From assembly GCA_000310025.1 (NCBI GenBank), contig FN648187.1:68167-127498 (forward strand): a stretch of DNA of 59,332 bases. Reading direction: 5' to 3'. This document shows positions 51,787 to 59,332 of the stretch, in pieces. The position numbers and the translations under genes are program-made. The DNA is from Ectocarpus siliculosus. Taxonomy: Eukaryota; Sar; Phaeophyceae; Ectocarpales; Ectocarpaceae. Each line of letters opens with the position of its first letter. Position 1 is the stretch's first letter. The notes beneath the pieces are model-generated. The model was not told the DNA's origin, did not search any database, and saw only the letters and a list, made by a program, of their open reading frames with translations.

Positions 51787-54700
51787 CTACTGTGCCTTCG
51801 CGGCCGCAGCGTATGCTTCCCGTTTGTTCTCTAGCGCGCTCACCGCGGCTTTCAGCCGCAGCTCTTCCGCCTTTAGATCGGCGAGCTCCTTCAGCGCCGC
51901 CGCCTGGGCAACCTTTTTCCGTTGTCGCTCCTCGTTCCGCTGTCGACCTTCGAGGGCAGCAATGTTGGCTTTGACGAGCGACACATCGGCCTTGAACTGG
52001 AGGAGTTGGTATATCTTCTGCGCGCCTGCTACTTCCTGTTTCATAGGGAGAGGGCGTTATCGTCGTGTGTGCGATGGTAGTTGGGAACGCAGGGAGAAAG
52101 GACAAAACGAAGAAGCACCTTGCAATACATAAGATTTTGTTGAGCCTTACTTATGCGGACGTCAAAGGAGCGAATGCCAATCGAAAGCTGCGTTGGCGTC
52201 CGCGTTATTCCTGCGTGACTGTACGATGACCATATCAGCAAGGATTCATCAATCACCCGACATGGAGTTGTTGAGCGTGACCCCATCTTTAGAACGTCCA
52301 CGTAACCAACACGTCAGCATCAACCATGACGAAGGCCTGGTCTCAGCACAACACAACGTTGAAAACAAACCTGAGCAGGCTTCCCGCGGATATCAACCAG
52401 GTCTGGGCACGCTCCAGCCTTAAGGAGCGCCCGAACCGCTCTTTCGTGTCCGCGATGGCATGCGAGATACAAAGGCGTTCTCCCCTTGTCATCTTGCACG
52501 TTCGGATCGGCAGGAAGTTGACGAGGCCGCTTGGGCGCGGCGCCTCTAGGAGCGTTTTCTCCCCCGGCTGGCTGCACCTCATTCTGCCGTGGTTAACGGC
52601 ACAACGTACAGACATGATCAGGTGGTAGAGCGATCGAACGCTGAGGTTGTCCTACGTGCCCTGTCTTGATGTTCTCGACGTTGGAAGTTAGCTGTCGTCG
52701 CTTTACGGATGCTGCCAGGTTTGCGCAGCAGCTCTAGAGTCCTTCGAAAAACGCTTTGTCCTACTGTAGTACTAATGGTACAGAGAGGGTACACTCATTT
52801 GTGGATTTTGTCGAGGTTCTCCCTGTCCCCGCCACAAGTCTTGTGTCCTGGTGCATGGAGGTAGAGTCGATGACATGACTCGTTCACCCGTTGTGTTTGT
52901 TTTCGACTTGAAACTCAGCCTAACGTGGAGCACATAGTCACCTCATCCCCTTGGAGGAGCCGGCTAACGACTCTTGTGTTCCCGTGCTCCGCCGCGTCGT
53001 GAAGAGGTGTGAAGCCGCGCTCATCCACGGCATTTCGGTCGTCTCCCTGAAAGCACAGTCTGTTCGACCCGCGCGCAAAAAAAAAGGACAGAAAATCAAA
53101 GAGAGTAGAAATGAACACAAGGACCGTCGGTAGACCTTGTGTGATCACGCACCCCTGCACGGCCGAAAATGCGAACGATGGTTGAGGATTAGGGTTCGGG
53201 TTATGGTAGTTCAGAACCCCCGAACGAGGGAGCCAAGCTATTCGAGAACGGGAGAATAGATGTGCAAGCTTCGTTGTGACTCCACCTGTCGACGAGGGAC
53301 AGTTCCCCCCTCTCTGACGCAAAGTGCAGCGGCGTTCTCTTCCGCACGGCGGCCCTTGCCGCCCCGGACCCAACAGCGAATTCGCCTCCTCCGCCACCGA
53401 CGTCCGCAGACGCAAAGCTCAAGGGTGTGCCGTCTTCGTTGTGGGTAGCCGGTGAGTTCGACGAAGGAGAAGCGTCTTCGCGCGCCGGTTCCGGCGACCG
53501 CGGCGATCGCCGTTGTCGCTGTCCGTCTAAGAACTGCGCCACCAGGAGAGCGTTTTTTTTCTCGACGGAATGACGGCTGCAGCAGCGGCCATCGAGACAG
53601 GCCCCGTAGTCGATATGCTCTTGCACGCTGCAGCCGTTTCCGAAGCCTTGCCAGGGGCGAAGGCGTGGCGGAGGCACCGGTCTGTGGAATGAGGGGTCAG
53701 ACGGTACCCAACAGGGAAATCATTTGATCCAATCATGACGGCCAACAGCTTGTTCGCGCGTGCAGGCTAAGACAACGCAGAAGCACCTACATTTCCACCG
53801 CAAACTTCAAGGACGAAGTCAGCCTTCCAGGAGTGTACATAACACGTGCGAAACCTCTGAAAACCGTGACACAAGATATCATCGTCCTGCAAACCGAGCG
53901 GCATCTACTTTTACTCCCACAACGTGGTACTCTAACCTACTCCACTCGGAGTCTGCGAACGTGTCGATGCCGGTCCACGCCACAACTCCAGGCCCTGCCG
54001 GCCGACAAGCTGACGCTCCCGCCCCCGCCGGGTTGTAGTACTGTCCCGGGCCCGGAGTGTCGAACACTTTTTGGCCGACCGGGAACCGGCTGGCCGGCGA
54101 GAACAGGGTCGTCGGCGCCGGGGCGCTGCTTCCGCCGATGTTGGGGTCGTAAATGGCACCCGGAGTGTCCCTGGACGCTCCTGGTACGGCGCTCTCGGCA
54201 CCCGACGCCATGCCTGCCCCAAAGGAACAACTTTATTTTTGTTCCGATTGTGCCAGGAGCAAGGTGGCGGTGGGCGAGGGAACGTTATTTGTGCTTGTCG
54301 ATAGTTGTCCTTGGTCCTTTGGTGATGAGACGTTCCTTTCAAAACCCGGCGGGCACGACCACTTGTTTTCTAGAATCATTTGTGAACGACGCAATTCAAC
54401 ATTGGTCTGCCTCCGAAGAAGAGGCGAGGTGGTGGAAGTTTTGGGAGCATGAGGGTTAAGGCTGTGGACAGGAGGCTCCTGTTCCGCTACGTAAGATTGG
54501 CCTTCGAATACGTAACCCTACAGAACACGCACGTCACGAGCTCGTAGCTTCCAGGTTGAGTAGACGACGAAAAGGGTGTGATTGCAGACAGGTTTCGTAC
54601 AAGGATGAAAGGGCGACAGCACCCGATCAAGAGCAGAATTCTGCCCGTACAGCCAACGCGAACCCTGCTCGGTACATGTACGAATTCGGAGTTTTCGGGA

Positions 54701-56008
54701 GGTGCTCACCAGCACGCCATACAGCGTTGCTCTGATAATGGCATTGATCGTAGAATTGGTGGTTCACCTGGGTGCAGTACGCATAACCACCTCGTCGGCC
54801 AAGGCGATGTCGTACATTCCATCGCCAGCGGAATGCTTGCTACTGCCGACATCCTTCGGGCGCGGGTTGTTGTACGACAGGCGCACTCCTGAGAAAAAGA
54901 AGGCGCAGTGTTGGCTCACCAACGAGATTGAAAACCAATGAGGCAGAACAAGCCCCACGATCACAGGAAAAATGGCGTGAAATGTGATGCGAAGGGTGGT
55001 TGTTTTTAATCTTTGATGAGGCAAGCAGTAAGTATAGTCTGCGCCTATCGGGTCAGGAGGTGCTACTAAACACGCAGATACACCGGTGAAACTATTGCGA
55101 GCACATTCGGCAACAACCGGGTAGATTATATCCCGACCGTCGTTAATAAAAGAGAGCTTGGTAACGATGAAGGCATCTACAGTGCCCCAAAAGAACATGT
55201 CCAGGCGTTTCTTTCACCATTTGAAGAAGAAGAGGAACGAGCACGAGGTCGAGTCTCAGCCTTCCCCAGGGGCTGTACCACGGCGTCGTGGTACGCTTTC
55301 AACAGGTCGCCGCCGCCACCGCCACCTGACACGGCGGCGAAGATTTGCGTTCCGCATCTTCCTCCGGCAAAAGACGATGTCGGGGTTGAATACGCCGAAG
55401 AAGGTAACCTCACACGTCCGATACGAGTTTCCCTTCTGTTTGTACCATTCGCTCGCAACGGATTCGCAGTGCGGTTGCCCAGGTCGCAAGTCTGATGACG
55501 TTTTAGTATTGGCGGGGGAAGCGCCAACATGAGTGGGAACTTGTGTGCACTGGCCCACAACGCATGTGTTTGACAAGATGTGCAGAGAGACAATACGACT
55601 CTACGACCTAGACAATTGAGCGCTCAGCGTGCCTATCTGCTAGAATCTGTTACTGAGACTTAAAAGTCTCGTCACCAATTCTGCCAAGCAAGCCAAACTG
55701 GTCATGTCCTCGGTGGAACTCACACGTGTGTTTCGTTCTCGGCTTCCTCGGAGAGTCGCTGCTCTAGACCTGAGTTTCCACGCACGCCAGTACTCCGGGC
55801 TGTAAATCGGACCGTCCAGGAGCGGTGGACAAAAAAAAATTCCTTTGCGTCCTCTTCCCGTTTGTGGTTTGGAAGTTGCTCCTGGCGGTGGTGGGACTCG
55901 GCCGTGCTCTCGTTTGTACTGTTGAAGCTGCAACGTTCGCCGGATCCTGGCAGCATGTTCCCGCGCTGCTGCAACTACGCCATCCTGCTGGGAACCAGGT
56001 TCAGCCAT
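51787..56008 (-). CDS. STPGR (SHIPPO)-ankyrin protein, probable axonemal factor
   Basis: Exons in transcript order: 55724-56008, 55333-55408 (tentative), 54768-54888, about 53961/54015-54170, 53286-53681, 52942-53059, 52371-52583, 51787-52035. Phases agree throughout, giving about 540-555 residues. The start ATG at 56008 opens MAEPGSQQDG. Exon 1 has a GPIYSPEYW motif and ends at a perfect gtgagt donor. Exons 3 and 4 carry GDGMYDI, DTPGAIYDPN and DTPGPGQYYNPAG, the Pro-Gly-Pro-Gly-x-Tyr pattern of sperm-tail PG-rich repeats, which line the inside of flagellar microtubules. Exons 5 to 7 encode ankyrin units (EDGTPLSFASA, RTPLHFASERGELSLVDR, ERGFTPLHDAAEHGN, KGRTPLYLACHRGHERAV). The last exon is a charged helix ending in Ala-Lys-Ala-Gln. 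The donor of the fourth exon is ambiguous among three in-phase sites. Confidence 0.75.
52371..53681 (-). CDS. Ankyrin-repeat exons of the STPGR-ankyrin gene
   Basis: Three exons (53286-53681, 52942-53059, 52371-52583) encode four or five ankyrin units. The splice CGACAG|gtggag joined to gaacag|ACTGTG (phase 2) rebuilds LVDRLCFQGDDRNAVDERGF, a correct ankyrin spacing that the nearer acceptor at 53050 would destroy. Between units lie a Ser/Pro/Arg-rich insert and a Gly-rich loop, so the repeats are not a compact array. The first part of 53286-53681 (PPPRLRPWQGFG to YGACLDG) is less certain, but its acceptor (ctcattccacag) is strong. Confidence 0.8.
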
Positions 56009-57141
56009 GCCGGGAAGCAGACGCACGGCGGCCGCGCAACGCGAAGAAGCCGCTCACAATCAGTCGCCCGCCTCCGAACCGCTCACGAGACTGTGAGCGG
56101 TTCAGGGCTGGCCCAACTGATGAGCTGATGAGCTGATGAGGTCGCACGGTGAGGCGTCAGCAGTGAGGCGGTTTCGCGGTTCACGTGCCTGTGGGAACCA
56201 AAACGCAAAAACAAACCATGTGCGAAACCCATTCGGAACTATTTTCACACTCTCAACTCTCAACAGACTACCACCCAGTTACAACACTGCTGTGAGTACC
56301 GACTGCAGACAACAGACAACAGGCGCCCGGGATCACCACATTGGTGCTTTCTTTCCACGTTCACCGGCCGCCCTTGGCAGGACCATCGTGATCCCTCACC
56401 TATATCTGAGGTATGAAGGCAGAGGTTGTTGCACTTCACTTTCTCAAGTCTTGAGCAAGAAGTACAAACTTGGTCTTTGTCGAGGTGACACAGGCGACCA
56501 CTTAGTACACCGCAATGTCGCTCCTGCTGTATGTCATGCCTCAGTGGATTTCAGTCAGGATCAAAATAATCTCCCAGCAGCTGTGACTTTCGATTTGGGT
56601 GTGTAGAGTCACCAATTTGTCTCGTTCTCGCGGGTTGATGAGAGACTGTGTGCCGTCGAGAGACGTGCATAGGCAGCGTGAGAGGTGTTTGTTAATGGGC
56701 GGGCACACGGCAACCTTTACCTTTCTTCGCGTGCCGTTAGGTGTGCATAGGCAGCGTGTTTCGTGTTGTTTGGCTGGGCACAAGCCTTTTCTTCCTCACT
56801 GCTGTGATGACATACTTATTTATAAAATTAGTACATAATGTATTGCACGGTTTGCATGGTGTTTTTATGCAGAGTTTCTGACTGATCCTTTTCTGTACGT
56901 TCCTCTTTTTGCGCTGGGCTGACACCTGTGAACGGGGCGGGCCCAAGAACGCACATCATTGGCAACCCAAGGCACACGTGAGGGCCTGCTTCGCTGGACT
57001 TGGCGCGCTCAAGACAAAAATTGCTTCTATCTACATAGTTTGAAGAAAGGTCATTCCAAAGGGCTTCTGTCGCTCCTGACTCTACAATCACAGATGCGAC
57101 AGTGCTGTACAGAAGACGGTGCATAGCAATAAAAAACCTAC
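56009..57141. other. Upstream region of the STPGR-ankyrin gene, repeat-bearing
   Basis: A short direct duplication lies at about 56660-56790 (GTGCATAGGCAGCGTG twice, about 75 bp apart, each followed by a TTGTT and GGGC(A/G) stretch). A minus-strand open frame at 56828-57238 translates without strong composition bias (RRFFIAMHRLLYSTVASVIV and onward). It matches nothing I know and has no in-frame ATG near a good context, so it is not called as a gene. The promoter of the minus-strand gene should be near 56010-56300. Confidence 0.45.
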
Positions 57142-57486
57142 GTGAGTCAGAGAGGTCCTGTTGCTGTTCTTGTATTCCTGCTGCTGCTGGTAGGCAGCGC
57201 TGGTGGTCGTAGACTGGTCGCCGACATGATCGAGCCAACCCTACGGTGGCCGCTAGCCTTGGTAGCCACAGCCATCGTCGTGCTCGGGTCGTGGAGGTAC
57301 TCTGGCGGCAAGCCCATGTCGCTCCCTGGTGACATACGGTACGAGAGCGAGGAAATTAGCGTTTACTTCCCCTGGGTGTCGTGTATCCTGTTGTCGGTGT
57401 TCGGCAACATTTTGTTGCGCGCGTTGCAGGGAGGGGGTGGTGTAGGGCGTGTGCTGAACGGGGGGGCAACGGGCCACCATCCATAG
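57142..57486 (+). CDS. Possible exon of an unidentified membrane protein
   Basis: An open frame of about 114 codons starts after an AG (gtgagtcag|AGAGG) and has no in-frame ATG at its beginning, so it would be a terminal exon. It opens with a hydrophobic helix (VAVLVFLLLLVGSAGG). A second follows (WPLALVATAIVVLGSW), then a polar loop (KPMSLPGDIRYESEEISV), then a third (FPWVSCILLSVFGNILL) and a Gly-rich tail. The membrane-protein character and codon use make it more credible than the surrounding frames. I recognise no family. The upstream exons were not found. Confidence 0.4.
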   Translation: MSQRGPVAVLVFLLLLVGSAGGRRLVADMIEPTLRWPLALVATAIVVLGSWRYSGGKPMSLPGDIRYESEEISVYFPWVSCILLSVFGNILLRALQGGGGVGRVLNGGATGHHP

Positions 57487-59332
57487 AACCTCAACGCGTC
57501 GAGCTCGCATCCTAGAATGTTTGGCGAGCTCTGACGAGTGTGGGCCATACTATGTACGTTTCGTCTCAGCAAACGGCTGGCTCTCAACGGTTAGATCCAT
57601 TCGTCATAGTGTGAAAACGTAAACTTTGCTCATTGTACCCTTGGTTGAGGATTTAACAAGGTTCAGTACAACTAACATTGATGAAGTCGCGCGTCCACCC
57701 TTCCGGCGGCACACATCGGCGGGCCTGATGGGCGGACAAACGCCAACGTCTTCTCGTTACTTGGCTCAGCCGAGGAAGCCGAGCGCTATTATTACGGCCT
57801 TGGAGGGCATCACACAAAGCACAGCCAGCCGTACTTTCGTGGCGATCCGCGTCGAGACGAGTGAACGTTGGCTCGGCGGGGTGTGCTGCTGCTGCTGCTT
57901 GAAAGCTCTCCATGCTTGGTCGGGGGTCTTCCCCATTCAATGGGTGAACTCTGACTACTTGCCGCTTTGCTCGGGCTTCCAGAACGTTGGCCGAAGTAAA
58001 CCACCACCTACAGAAAGCCGGCCACCAGACAGAGTTGACACACCATGATCGAACAGAACCGGCGTTTGGGACCACTCCTGTTTTGATTCCAGCATTCTTA
58101 CCCCACTTGGACAAGTTGACACGCTTCGGTCACATCGTAGGTGCCAAGCTGGACAACTTCGTGATCGAAAAGAGCGCAAAAAGGAAGCTAGACACTTGCC
58201 AACTTACCGACCGATACGACCGTGCACATCATTGAGGGGAGTGTGGCGAGAGGCGCGAGCGAACTGTACTTTCTGTCCAGGACACACGCATTGACGGGGG
58301 TACACCGACAAGCGCGGTCTCACAGCGTCCAACTTTAGAGCTCACGCGAGGTATCCCTACATTTCGCAAGGCTGACGCGGTGTGCAGGTTGCAGCAAGTA
58401 TCGCCACCACAACAGGAGGACGAGAATTTCCCCCCGAAAAGGCACACACAAAAGAAACACGAACGGCCGAGACGGGGACCAAATCTGCGGGAGTGAGAAA
58501 ACAACCAAGCGTTTGTGTTGTCGGGGACTGGGGGGACAATTTCCCATAGCCAAAACGGCGACTGCATGCGGCTTTTCTTCCACTGTTTGCCGCGTCTTCC
58601 ACCGGCGCATAGAAGAATCTGCAGTGGTGCGGTCGACATCACCAACATGCGTCGACATCATCGACGTAGACGGCCCGGTACCTCTGTTGTTCCTCGCGGA
58701 CGGTTTAGGGATGAGAAGGGCCTCCAAGTACAACAAGATTGGGGAAAAGCACGTGGGCCACGTGGAGCTGCAATGTTTCCAGCCAGCACGCCTTCTCCGC
58801 GTCTCCTTATCTCGCACCCGCGAGCAAACAAAACAACAACACGTCTTGGCCAAACGAAACTCACAAGATAGTCGTGTCGGAGGAAGTTTGTTTTACTAGG
58901 AGAAAGACAAATTTATGCGTTATTTCTGAGGCATAGGCACAGCTGGGTACGCGCTACGGAATCTCCCCGGAAAGGGAGTGGCAAAATAATAGCATCCCGT
59001 GCCGTCAACAACACCTTGATGAAAACAACCCTCTGAAGCAGCCCCCCCCCCTCTACGCACCCACACCCTGACCCTCCTACTCCTCCTCCAAGCGTCTGTC
59101 GATCCACACAGACGTGTCTTCACACGTTGAAGGATAAACCAAAGCCACGCCTCGAGTTTATTTCAGCTCCTGCAACTCTCGCACACACTGCGCCTCAAGC
59201 CAAGCCAAGCCGCAATCCGCAGACACGCCGCAATACTCTCTGTAAAACCCCACACGTAACGAAGTATTTCTGCAGTTGATTGCGCCCCACCGCAAACATC
59301 AGCATAGGTACAACATGGGGTAGGGGATTTCT
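57487..59332. other. Right-end region, no gene recognised
   Basis: Several open frames of 60 to 170 codons occur on both strands, overlapping each other, without domain motifs or consistent third-position bias. A plus frame near 58640-58899 (VDIIDVDGPVPLLFLADGLG onward) reads somewhat protein-like but is too short and isolated to call. No RNA gene or repeat array stands out. Confidence 0.45.

Noticed and set aside
53580-53695. Plus-strand frame opposite the ankyrin exon that reads like an ordinary helix-rich protein
   Set aside because: It is short, opposite a minus-strand exon with strong splice sites and phase agreement, and has no flanking exons of its own.

Overview
This is nuclear DNA from a eukaryote. 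The genes have many introns (mostly about 200 to 1000 bp, GT-AG), exons rich in G or C at third positions, and proteins with long Ala/Gly/Ser/Pro runs. Introns and spacers are full of small transposon remnants and microsatellites. This style, together with a KCBP-like kinesin and an axonemal-type protein, fits a stramenopile such as a brown alga. That placement is inference, because no organelle, rRNA or species-specific marker is present.

Layout from left to right. (1) Positions 1-550 are a poor-quality contig end. It cuts into a minus-strand gene for the ribonucleotide reductase large subunit (RNR1); exon 1 (2681-3106) and exon 2 (553-783) are clear and the rest is off the window. (2) Positions 3107-6006 are a divergent spacer with a short fold-back element and no convincing gene. 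(3) From 6007 to 35243, plus strand, one very large gene encodes a CABIN1/HIR3-type TPR protein, the scaffold of the HIRA histone-chaperone complex. I resolved 30 exons whose reading phases agree at every junction (about 3640 residues, first exon not found). A PHD finger lies inside it, encoded by two exons. Its introns carry a truncated LINE-type retrotransposon, several copies of a short element sharing the LINE 3' tail, members of a terminal-inverted-repeat element family, tandem repeats and a tRNA-like locus in permuted order. (4) From 37519 to 50850, plus strand, an 18-exon gene encodes a C-terminal-motor kinesin (kinesin-14, KCBP-like motor) preceded by ankyrin repeats, a WW-like motif split by an intron, and a coiled coil; the model predicts 1280 residues. 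A 100-N gap (42545-42644) lies in one intron. (5) From 56008 down to 51787, minus strand and convergent with the kinesin, about eight exons encode a protein with SHIPPO/STPGR-like motifs, ankyrin repeats and a charged C-terminal helix, the style of an axonemal microtubule-associated protein. (6) From 56009 to 59332 the DNA is repeat-rich and holds one plausible membrane-protein exon (57142-57486).

Functionally, RNR1 makes dNTPs and CABIN1/HIR3 deposits histones outside replication, so both belong to chromatin and DNA metabolism. The kinesin and the STPGR-ankyrin protein are both cytoskeletal. Nothing shows that they act together. Gene models were built by eye from homology, splice-site consensus and phase; none has transcript support here.
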